Position numbers and translations under genes: made by a program. From Hemicordylus capensis (taxonomy: Eukaryota; Chordata; Lepidosauria; Squamata; Cordylidae), in the NCBI RefSeq assembly GCF_027244095.1, contig NC_069660.1, forward strand, positions 58,481,834 to 58,545,833: 64,000 bases of DNA, read 5' to 3'. The stretch's first letter is position 1. Each line of letters begins with the position of its first letter. Shown piece by piece: positions 35,301-47,300 of this stretch. Below the pieces are notes generated by a model, which saw only the letters and a list, made by a program, of their open reading frames with translations, was not told the origin of the DNA and ran no database searches.

Positions 35301-38300
35301 GGTCCATCTAGCTCAGTATAGGACACTGACTGGCAGTGGCTCTGCAAGGTTTCAAGCACGAGTCTATCTCAGCCCTACCTGGAGATGCCAAGGATTGAAC
35401 CCGGGAACTTCTGCATGCAAAGCACGATATTCTACCACTGAGCTATGGCCTATCCCCATATTAAGGGCTTCTTCAAATTTGTGGCTGCAGTTCTCAGCAG
35501 TGGGCAAAGCTGGGCTTCAACAAAATGCTGTGCTTGGAATCAGCTGACCGTCCATGGCTAGTTAGTTGTGAACATGCTTGCTACAGTGGGGGTCCGTATA
35601 GATAGGGCACCACATCAGGCAGCCTGCTCAGGCTAAGCTGGCATGAGCAAGCCCTTGGAACGATTGCCTTTTAAGCAACTTATGCAGCTAAGTCTGTATC
35701 AGGGTTATTTTGATTAGATCTGTGGCTTCAGCTAGTGATAGTATGCCCACCCAACCCAAGCAGGCATGCTTGCATGCAACAATGATAGGAACAGGAAATT
35801 GTGGTTACATGTAGAAGGCTACCCATCTATTTTGCTACTAAAACTGTTTTATGCATTTAATTTTCATGATACTGTAATTGATTTGTTTTAAACTCTGTTG
35901 ATTGTAAGCTGCATTACAACAGAGAAGTGGCAAATAACTTGCCTCTGCCAGAAGGACATAGATTAGGGAAGAAAGGTGGGTCCATTCTTACTGAATCCCC
36001 TCTTGTTCCTCTACCTAATTCCAGCTACCTTTGGATACTATAGAGCAGGGATTCTCAACGTTGGGTCCCCAGATGTTATTGGACTTTAATTCCCATAATC
36101 CCCAGGCCCAGTGGCCTTTGGCTGGGGTTTATGGGAGTTGAAGTCCAATAACATCTGGAGACCCAATGTTGAGAATCCCTGCTATAGAGTACCACGGCTC
36201 CTCCTCCAGCTTCCCATTGCCTTTAGATTGGGACTGCTCTCATGGTGAGGTTATGCATCAAGCTTCAGAGCATCCAGTCTGCTTCAGACTGTATCTTTGG
36301 CATGGAAAAAGCAATGCTTGTTGATGGTCTTCAAAGCATCAACAAGCATTAGCACTATCCTTCCTGTTCACCTTGACCCTCCACTAGGTCATGATTAACA
36401 GCAAGGGTGATGCTAGGTGTTTAAAAAATCTGGGACTTGGACCCACAGCCCCACTTCTGATAATTAAACACAATCATTCTCCCACCATCACGAAGAACAA
36501 TTACATATGCTTTTAAAAGTCTCTATTATAATACAGCTCCTATAAAAATGGAAGCAGCAGAGAGCTAAGTGAGGCTAGGAGCTCTCCCCTACTCTGTGCA
36601 GGTGCCTCCACTGCTGCTCTTCCTTTCTGGAAGAGATCATGGAGGAGGGAGGTTGCCAATGAGATTTGGGGCTCTGAGCAATTCATTGGGGCCAATGCCT
36701 AATGATGCCCCTGATCATCAGCACTGTTTTACTGAATCCATCCTTGATTCTTAGAGCATTCAGCTTCCCTGGTACTAATACCAGGTTTGAAAATAGCTAA
36801 ATTGTTAATGGTCAGAAAGACGTGAAAGTATTGTGAGAGTAAAATTCTGATAAAAGTAAAAAAGTACTTAATTAATACCTCAATTTTTTTAAGGAAAAAA
36901 CTTAACCTTAGAAAACCTACTCAGGATATCTTCCCTTTAATGTTGGATTGTGAAGCTCTGGTGTGTTTGTTTGTTTATATGTTTACTTATATCGACTTAT
37001 ATGTTAAGTCATTTTAATTCACATGCAGTGCACTGCTCATGGAAGGGGTGGGTGCACACACTGAGTTTGCTAGATGTGATTTGGGGATGGACAGACAGAG
37101 AGAATTGCACAATCACTGCAGCAATGAACACCCCACCCCCAGTTAAAGGTTTTATACCAATTATAGCTTCTCTGAGATAATCCTGGGAAATATAGGCTGC
37201 ATTTGCACATAACCTCTCCCCTCCCGCCCCGCAGCTCTGCTGCCTGCATTTGGGCAAAATGTAGAGCAGACTCTCTGCAGTCAGGGAGACTACAAACTGA
37301 GGGTTCAAATTGGAGTCTGTGGAGCGCATCCTTGGGTCTGGATGAATGGGGACAGAGCTGCACACATTTGGAAATAACAGTAGGGAAACCTCTGGCCCCT
37401 GAAACTCCAGTTGCATGTTACGTGTGAATGCGGCCATAGTGAAGATGCTGAGGAATCTCTTGCAAATCCCTAACTCCCCTCCTTCACAGAGCCCAGGACT
37501 CCTTAGGGAGGGGGAATAGTTGTTAAATCAGTCTACGCTAACTGTAGTGAATTGAGTTAATCCCATAGTGTAACTGATTTTAAGTCTACCATGTCACTAT
37601 TTTCTGAATGGATCAACCTTGTCCTTAACACAGATTTCTGAGATTTGTGTCCATTTAACCATCTCTTGGTGATACTTCTAAAATGTTCAAAGTCCATGGA
37701 TAACTGATGAATTAAACTAGAAATTTTATGCTAATCATAGTAAAGTTCCTGAACTGGGGGAACATTATCATTTTTGGAGTCATGAAAACAAGGTATTGGC
37801 TTTGTCTCCCCATTGAATCTTTTATCCCTTTTGCACTTATCTGTCACTCACTATTTTCTTCTTGGCTCTACATGGAAAACAATGATGTTGTCATCTTCTC
37901 TCTTTCTGATATTCTATAAATAAGACTATTTGCTTTGTGCTTAACAAAACTGAAAATTTTGCACCCAGGGGATACAAATTTTGTGCCAGGAAAAGATGGC
38001 TTCCCTGACCTATGTAAATTATGTAGATGTGCATCATTTCTCTTCCATCCGTACATAATTTATTTTGCTATGTTTGCTATTTTGCATGCTTTTTCCTGCT
38101 TTTAATGAAGCTCCACCCCCTCCAACTACTAAAAGCCTTATCCAGTCACCTTGCTGGCTTCTGTAACTTCAGCAGACATTCTCCACAAGCTTTCAAGGAT
38201 ATCTTTGCATCATTAAAGGCTAGAAACTTGCTTTTTAGGAAGTAATTTTTAGGAAGCTGATTTCTCTGCCCATCATCACATTCTGTGCTTTTTCTGCACT

Positions 38301-41300
38301 CCCATGGAATCATGGTAAACACATATCTCTACCAATATTACACCATCTTTGCAACTTTCTATGGCATACCTATTAGTAATAAAGGCCAGGCCATGTCCCT
38401 CTTCTCACTTCCCTCCACAGCTACTAATGCCGAATTTCCCGTCACCAAAAATCTAGGTTGCAGCACACCCCCTTATTCGCTGAGACTGAATCTTTGTAAA
38501 TGCCAGGCAGCCTGGGGAAGAGTTGTAATGAGGGACCCAATGAAGGAATAAACTTTATAGGGAAGAGAGATGAGTTGTGAGAGTTTACACTGGTACATAG
38601 CAAGCTGCTTTACACTGGGTCAGACTATTAGGCCATATAGCTCAGTGTTAACTATTCTGAGTGGCAGCAACTCTCCAGAGTTTCACACAAGAATCTTTCC
38701 CAGCCCTACCTGAAGATGCCAAGAATAGAACCTGGGACCTTCTGCATGCAAAGTGGATGCTTTACCATTGAGCCATGGCCCCATTCTTTTGAAAGGATTG
38801 TGCTAGATGGTTTTGAAAAAACAGTGACTTTGGCTGTTTGACTTTGCCTTTGTTCTACAGCTTTTTGGAGCTGAACAGATTTTCTTTGTTGTATAAAAGC
38901 ACAACAAAGCACAGTTCCTAACCACTGTGTCTAGGGGTGTGCAATTCAATTTGCTCTAGAGTCTATTCAGGTTTAATTGGATGGTTTTACGAATCAGTCC
39001 CAATCAAATCGCCCTCAAAATAGAGGGCCTGATTTGGGGTCAAGAAGAATAAATTGGGTTCAACCCAAATTGATTTAGGTCAGGCATCCCCAAACTGCGG
39101 CCCTCCAGATGTTGCTGAACTACAACTCCCAGCATCCCTAGACACATTTTTTTGTGGCTGGGTATGCTGGAAGTTGTAGTTCAGCAACATCTGGAGGGCC
39201 GCAGTTTGGGGATGCCTGATTTAGGTGATTCAAACACCATTTTGAGGCCTTTTTTGCTGGGAAAATGGGCCTAAAAATGGCGCTATTTTCCAGGGAGAGC
39301 TGGCCTACCAATTGGGATCGGCAGGTAGACCAGCCCTCCTCTCTGGACTTTGTGCATCAGCCCACCTCCAAGGACTGGTCTACCCGGTAGACCAGTTTTC
39401 CGAGGCAGGCAGATGTGCTAGGTCCACAGCAGAGGGCTGGCCTACTTGCTGACCCCAATTGGTAGACCAGCTCTACCCAGAAAAACAGGATAGCTGGTCT
39501 ACCAATTGGGGTTGTCTGATAGACCAGCCCTCTGCTCCAGACTTGGCTCCTCGCCTACTAATAACAAAGTAGGTTGTTTCATGAAAAGAATTGGGGGAGA
39601 AAAAGAAAATGAAGATGAATATTGTTTCCTTTTAGTCTTCACAATCTTATACAAAAAATATAATCGATCTTTTCCTTACTCTCTTCCATTTTTTTGCAGA
39701 GCACTTTCATTTTTCTTGCTTTCTCTCTCTGTCTTTCTTATTTTCCCCTTCCATCCCTGTTGTTTATCCTCACCCTCTTTTTCTTTTTATTCTTCCATCT
39801 TTCTTTTTAAGTTTTTGTTAGAAAATTCTAGGGTATGTGTGATCTGCATCCACTATGGCAGTAGGAAATGTGGGAAGGATCAATAATGAAAAGTTGCAAC
39901 TTAATCAGTTGTTTGAATCAACAGCTTGTAACATGACAATCCTATAAGAGGCATACATTGGGGTAGGGCAAATCCATTAGCAGCAAATAGCTGCAATCTA
40001 TAATTGGACACAGCGGACTGGGGAACTTACTTGTGAGCAGCTCTATTCATAAGTAAGAGCTACCAGCTTGTTGTATATCACATGCAACATTTGCGTCAAC
40101 TCTGTATTGTACTGTACATTTGTCGTAGTCTAGTATCTGTGGAATGGCATCAGGATCCCGTTGAAAGGTCTGTCCAAATTGAAGCTAGAGGCTTCAGTAA
40201 TTAAGTATCTGTCTTCTCTTGGTCACAGGAATCTTGTGTTTCAGCCAAAAACAGTATATATGGCATAAACAGGGATCAATGTCTGGAGTGTTGGTTGTGA
40301 ATGTTCCACTCAGCTTTGACAAGGACTCTTGTGGATTCTTTTTCTTTAACACCTTGTTGATGGTGGCCCATGATGTCAACCATCCTGTTCTTTTTATACC
40401 CGCCTCCATTCTTTCTGCTCTGTTTTTAGCCCTTCTTCCTACTGTATTCCCTTATATCATTTGTCCAAAGTAGGATGTGCTCCTTAGTGTCCGTATTTCC
40501 TCCCAAAGCCGATACTTGGCAAATGAACTTTAGAGGCATTGAGGTTTGACTACAGTAGAATGTAAAAGGTCTAACAACTTGTATATGGACATTGCTGGTC
40601 AATGTTCACATGTTTGAACGTTCTTTCTCTGAATTTGCTCCAGCCATATTCTGCCCTAATTACCCAAGCCTGGCACCAGTCCTGGTGGAGATATGAATAA
40701 AAAAGGCTGCCAAGAGTTTCCCTACTTTCAGGTGACAAATAGTCAAATCGATCTGTTCTGGGGGTGCGGGGGAAGCCAACCAATTAATACTGGAATAAGC
40801 TTTTGCAGGTGCTGGGATGCAACCGTATCTAGACTCCAACCCTAATGAGACTTCCTCTGGAGAGGAGAAGATCAGACCCTGCGGTGGCTCCCAGCACAGT
40901 CAGAGACACCAGGGAACATAGGAAGCTGCTATATGCTGAGTCAGACCATTGGTTTATCTAGCTCAGTATTGTCTTCACAGACTGGCAGCGGCTTCTCCAA
41001 GGTTGCAGGCAGGAATCTCTCTCAGCCCTATCTTGGAGAAGCCAGGGAGGGAACTTGAAACCTTCTGCTCTTCCCAGAGCAGCTCCATCCCCTGAGGGGA
41101 ATATCTTCCAGTGCTCACACTTCTAGTCTCCCATTCAAATGCAACCAGGGCAGACCCTGCTTAGCTAAGTGGTCAAGTCATGCTTGCTACCACAAGACCA
41201 GCTCTCCTGGAGTCCGCAGCTCCAGAGGGATAGCCAGATTCTCACCACTAACCCCAGATGGCATCCTACCCAAGGAAGCTGAGATATTGAGGGGTGGGGT

Positions 41301-44300
41301 GGGGGATGGGTGGGTGGTGTTTGTCTAATGCCCTCCCATTTGATCCCCTGCTCCAGTTCCAGGCCCCCTTGCTCAGAAGTTGCCAATTTGGCCCCTTGAG
41401 GCCTCAGTTCCTGCAATCCTACTTGGGAGGAGGAGGCAAACACAATCCCATTAGGACCCAGCTGAGATCCAAGAGGGGAGGAGCAGCCAGCTATTACCAG
41501 CTCTTCAATCTTTGCCTGTTACACTGGTGTAACAGCTTCATGTACCTGCTCATGGAGCCTTCCAGCCCCATATTCTGGCCTTTTGTGATCTCCTCCATCT
41601 CTCACAGGTATTGGCAGCAAACAGCAGACTAGAGCCCACTTCATCCAATGCATCATCTTAGAGGGGATACTGCAGAGCGGGGGAAGAAGTATGCAAAGAC
41701 CGGGCCTTGGCAGCTTCTTCCCTTGCATGCCTTCATGTGCCTTCTCTCTCCCCAGCACCCTTCATAGACAGTAGATAGTACTATGTCCAGATGAGACAGA
41801 CTTTGGTTCCAACCTCTGCCCATGCTCATTGTGAAACCCATTGTCTCGATTTCACTGGTCTTGGGGGGGTTTTGAAGATAAAGTAAGATTTCTTATAATC
41901 TACCTTGAGCCCTTAGCCTAGGCAAGAATAACTTTCAAGTAAATAAAATAAAATGGGCCACACCTTTCTAAAGAATTCTTTATGGGACTTCTATAGTAGC
42001 AAAACACAAAAAAATGGTGGGGAAAGAGTTTGAGTGACAATTTCCTAGGCTTTTGGTTGTAAAATACTGCATACCCAGCCATCATCCTCTTCCATAAGCA
42101 GCAAGTAACTATCCTTGGTTACTGGGGATGTGGGGTGTGGGGAGGAACTTTTGGGTTGCTTCATATGTGACATTGGATTATACATGCCTCAGTTGCCCAG
42201 TTCATGTACTTTTGCAATGTACATGATAGTGTGTAATTTTTTTTCCCTTCAGAGAGATTTTTTGCCATATATAAAGCAGTTTCTGGCTAACACTGATTCC
42301 TTTTGCCCTCTTATTTATCTTCTGTTCACCCTTCCTATGCTGTCTTTATCTCTCTCACTCTCTAATGTCATCATTCCATGTTTCATTGCAGGGCCATTGT
42401 CATCCGTAATGGGGAAATCATTCCAATGTCCAGGGAGTTTACTCCAGAGACAGAGAGGCAGAGGCTGCAGTTTTTAGTAAGAAAGAACTTTCTATCTGAT
42501 TTATTTTATTCCACTACCTAGCTGTGCCAACCCGTCCAGGAATACACTTCAGAAGCTGATTCTGTGTTTACAGTGGCTGCAAGAGTTCCTGGTAGCTGAT
42601 TGACGAAGACAACTGCCTTGTAGGGACAGCTTGCTGAAATGCGAGTTCCAGGGCAAACTTTGACCAATATGGCAATGAAAAGCACAAACTAGTTCCACGA
42701 GCCTGGGTGGTGCTCCACTTGTGTTTCTTGAACAGGGACTTGCCATGTCAAATGGCAAACTGCTTTTGAAATGGAAAGGACTTTCAAAAATTGTTTGTGT
42801 TGATATGGCATTGTGGAAGTTGTGGGGACTCTATAAAGAAAGAACAAAAGTCAACAGGCCCCTTAGAATCCTCGCCCAAGTATTTTCTTTGGATGCCAAA
42901 TGTTTAAGTCTGCATACTTAGTCCCCTGTTAACTGAGCAAAGAGGCACCTTTTAAAAGTGGTGATTCTCTTTATTGAGCTGGGGGAGAGCCACTGGCCCT
43001 ATCCAGCCCCAGCACAGCACCCTTTTAGTGGCTGTCGCTGGTGTCTATTTTATGTTTCTTTTAATATTATGAGTCCTTTGGGGACAGGGATCCATCTTTA
43101 TTTATTTTTATATCTCTATGTAAACTGCTCTAACTAGTCTGGATGCTGCCCATTGTAAAATATATTCCTAACTAAAAATGAAAAGGGCAGTCTGAGTTCA
43201 TATCAGATGGGTTTTTGTCTTGCTGCTCTACAGCTTAGAAGACTGTGTGGTCCTAGGCATTAAATGCAAATGTGTGTATTAAAATTCCCTTTTTAGGGAA
43301 AATGGCTTCAGCAAAACATTTGGAGCAGAGAAAAAGCAGTGGTGGTAGTGGTTGGTGGGTGCTTAATCCCTTCCCTACCTAGAGCACTGCTACTGCAATT
43401 CTGCTCTTTCAAATTGTGTCTTCTTTCACAGGGTTCCTTGTGTTTGGAAGGAACACTCATTGCTCCATCTTGTTCCTCCTGAAGCTTCTTTTCTTTAGAC
43501 TACACAGCCAATGGGAAGGGGGTATTAATTTTTTTTGCATATAATGTGAATGCTACACTTAAGAAGGGATGTGCAGAAAACCAGCTTTCCCGGTCAGAAC
43601 CAGGCATGTTTGGTTTTGCCCCCTCCCCCAAAAGACCCTCCAACTTGGCTCAAATGTGAGCCCATTCAGGGGTTCTAACATTTAAAAAATAATTTAAAGG
43701 CACTCATCGCCTCGGGCGGGGGCATCACTGGCCACAGGGGATCTCAAGCGGTTCCACTCCCCCTGCCAACCTCCCCCAGTCTGAAAATGGCCCAGTTCAC
43801 AAACAGATGGCCAGTGCACATGCACAGTGGCCTCTAAAATGGCTGCTGCCAGCGCAGAGGGGCGCAGAATGGGCCAAAAATGGCCCAAACCAGGCCATTT
43901 TGAGACCAGGGGAAGACCGGTAGGGAGAGGTGGAACCACCAGAAATTACTGCCACAGCAGCACCCCCCAGAGGTGGTGAGTGTTTAAAAAAATGTTTTTA
44001 AACATTAGAACCCCCGAACTGACCGTGAGCTTGACCTTGAGCTGAACCAGGTCCAGTCTGGCTTGAGGGAGAGCCCCCAAGCCAGATCAGTTCAATGGCG
44101 AACTGGCTCGAGGTCGAACCAGTTCGCACATCCCGACACCTAAGGTAGGGGAGAGAGGAAAGAAATCCCATAAAGCACAAGCAAAGGCTCCAAGGTGGGA
44201 GCAAGCAGAAGTGTTGCTGGCCATGTTTCCTGCTCAGACAACCTGAGCAAAACACCGGATGGAATCACAGCTGCTGTTCTATATCCAAACAGTCTCTGTG

Positions 44301-47300
44301 CCTTGGAAAGGAGGAAATTGCATTGAGTGACAGATGCTCTTCAGCTGGCTGTGAGAGAGAAACTGAGCACACTCAGAAAACCAATTCTGCACTTCCCCCA
44401 TGGGCCTGAGCAGCTTGCTTTGAGCCAAACCCCTTTTATAGCTTAAGCCCTCTGCCAAAAAAAGGGTTGGAGTTATGATCCTTCATACTGTGCCAATGCT
44501 ATTGGAGATACTGCTCTTAATCATGATAAGAGAAAGAGCGAGCGAGCTGGTGTATATAGTTTCCTACCACTGCACTTCTGACATTAAAAACACAGGATTT
44601 GTTCAGTCTCCACATCTTTTCTCTTTCCTTCTGTGTCTCAGGTTTCCTTCCCATGCTTCCATTCTCAGTTTCTTCTGTTATTAAGTTATTTACTTAAGAT
44701 TATTTTATATGGATGAGTTCTTCCCACTCGGGTAGAAATTTAACATACTTAAATCAAGATGGTTAAAGAGGATAAAAATGCCATACTTTTAAGGGTCCCA
44801 ATGGTTCAAGATTTCCCATATTTCTCTCTCTGATTTGGCTGTTAGTTGCATTCTTGTGAGACTTGTATGTTAACTGTAGGTACTTCCTTATAGGCTTATA
44901 TTGCTGACCCTAGGCTGGGAGTTTGCCTGTTGAATTTTCCTCTTTTTAGGATATTGACAATCATCATAGGGTCATCTCCGAAAATTCAGAGGCCCTGAAG
45001 AAGACAGCAAGTCTGAGATGATCTTTTCTTTTTATCGGACAAAAGGGAAAGCAAATCTCAAAACTATCTTTGAGATGCACAGCTTTAATTTAAAGAAAAG
45101 GAAAGATAGATGCTTAGAAGGAGGATTTCCAGCTATCCAGCTTCCATTGTGTCTGGGCAGTTAATATCTGTTTCAGTCCGTGTGGAGACTGAATGTCTTA
45201 GAATGTGAGAAACTCTACTATGTGTATCTACACTACACATTTAAATTGGTTTCAAACTGGTTTGAATTTCATAGCTTCCTAAGAATTGGAGCTTGTTAAG
45301 AGTACTGAGGAATTTTTTTGCCTGAGATCCATAGGCTCTTCATCATGAGAGCCAGTGTGGTGTAGTGGTTAGAGTGCTGGACTAGGACCGAGGAGACCCG
45401 AATTCAAATCCCCATTCAGCCATGATACTTGCTGGGCCAGTCACTTCTCTCTCAGCCTAACCTACTTCACAGGGTTGTTGTGAGGAGAAACCTAAGTATG
45501 TAGTACACTGCTCTGGGCTCCTTGGAGGAAGAGCGGGAAATATAATGTAAAATAAATAAATCATGCTACTTACAGAGCTTCACACTAGGAGCTTTGAGGG
45601 TTGACACTTGTTTAAATCTCTGTACTTGTATTTATCAGAACCATCCATTGATTGGCAGGAAAGCTGACACCATTATTAAGCTTTTCCATGTGTATGTGTA
45701 AGAGAGACAGACACACGATTACCATAGTAGGGGTTAATATCAAAATTAGGAGTCTGTCTTCTATGTCCAGAGAACAGCATCCAGACTGGGGCATTGGATT
45801 CTTACTCTCTGCTCTGCTAAACTTTGGCACATGCACATCCATGAGACTTCCCTAAAACATATCTTTCCAGTTTCAGCCTCTGTTTCTATTGCTAATGCTT
45901 TTTCAGTTCAGAAGCACAAATAACCAACTCATATGACTGAGGCTTGCTTGTTTTTGTTTCACCTTGTAGTTAAGTAACCACGTGATAGACAGTTCTGTAA
46001 TATAACCACTTCACCCAAATCATTCTCATGTTGCAAAGGTGTTTGGCTTCTCTCTGCTGAACTGCTGTAAATCTATAGTGTATATGACATAAGAACATAA
46101 AAACAATCCTGCTGGATGAGGCCCAAGGCCTATCTAGTCAAGCATCCTGTTTCACACAGTGGCCCACCAGATTTTTATTTTATTTTATTGATTGTTTGAT
46201 TGATTGATTGATTGTTAAATTTATATACTGCCTTTCATTAAAAACAATCTCAGATGCCTCCAAGAAGCCCACAGGGAAGAGATGAGGGCATGCCCTTTCT
46301 CCTGCTGTTGCTCCCCTGCAACTGCTATTTAGAGGCATCTTGCCTCTGAGGCTGGAGGTGACCCATAGCCACCAGACTAGTAGCCATTGATAGACCTGTC
46401 CTCCATAAATTTGTCTAAAGTCCTTTTAAAGCCATCCAAGCTAGTGGCCATCACCACATCCTGTGGCAGAGAATTATATGTGCTGTATGAAAAAGTACTT
46501 CCTTTTGTTGGTCCTAAATTTTCCAGCCTTTAGTTTCATGGGATGACTTCTGTTTCTAATGTTGAGAGAGATTGAGAGAGAGATTTATCTCTGTCTACTC
46601 TCTCTACTCCATGCATAATTTTATATATCTCAAACATGTCTCTCTGTAGTTGCCTCTTTTCCAAACTAAAAAGCCCTAGATGCTGTAGCCTTGCCTCATA
46701 AGGAAGGTGCTGCAGGTCCCTGATCATCTTGGTTGTCCTTTTCTGTACCTTCTCCAGTTCTGCAATATCCTTCTTAAGATACGATGATCAGAACTGTATG
46801 CAGTACTGCGTTTTGCACAGCTGTCATGTACTGAGTTGACACTTCCAATGAACTGTCTATCATGACCTCATGATCTCTCTCTTGGTCTGTCACTGATAGC
46901 TCAGAATTTTTTTTAATTTTTCAAGACAGTTTAGAACATCCTCTCTTGTCACCTCAGACTGACCCAGTTCTTCAGTCTCCAAGCCTGAGAAGCTCAGTTC
47001 CAGAGAGGGTATATGGTCAGTGTCCACCGTGAAGACAGATGCAAAGAACTCATTCAGTTTCTCGGTAATCTCCTGATCCTCCTTAATAATCCCTTTCACA
47101 CCCTTCTCATCTAAGGGTCCAACCACCTCCCTGGCAGATTTTCTGCTTCTAATATATTTAAAGAAGGTTTTTAATTCTCCTTGACATATTCTAGCTATAT
47201 GCTCCTCAAGCTCTCTTTTTGCATCCCTTATTGTCTCCTTGCATTTCTTTTGCCAGAGTTTGTGTTCCTTCCTGTACTCTTCATTTGGGAAGGACTTCTG

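Larger units (their letters stand above)
34540..42391 (+). other. PPM1J intron 4
   Basis: 7852 bases, the largest intron, phase 2. Repeats are listed separately. 36370-36940, 37440-38585, 39560-40900 and 41210-42390 hold nothing recognised. Confidence 0.85.
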
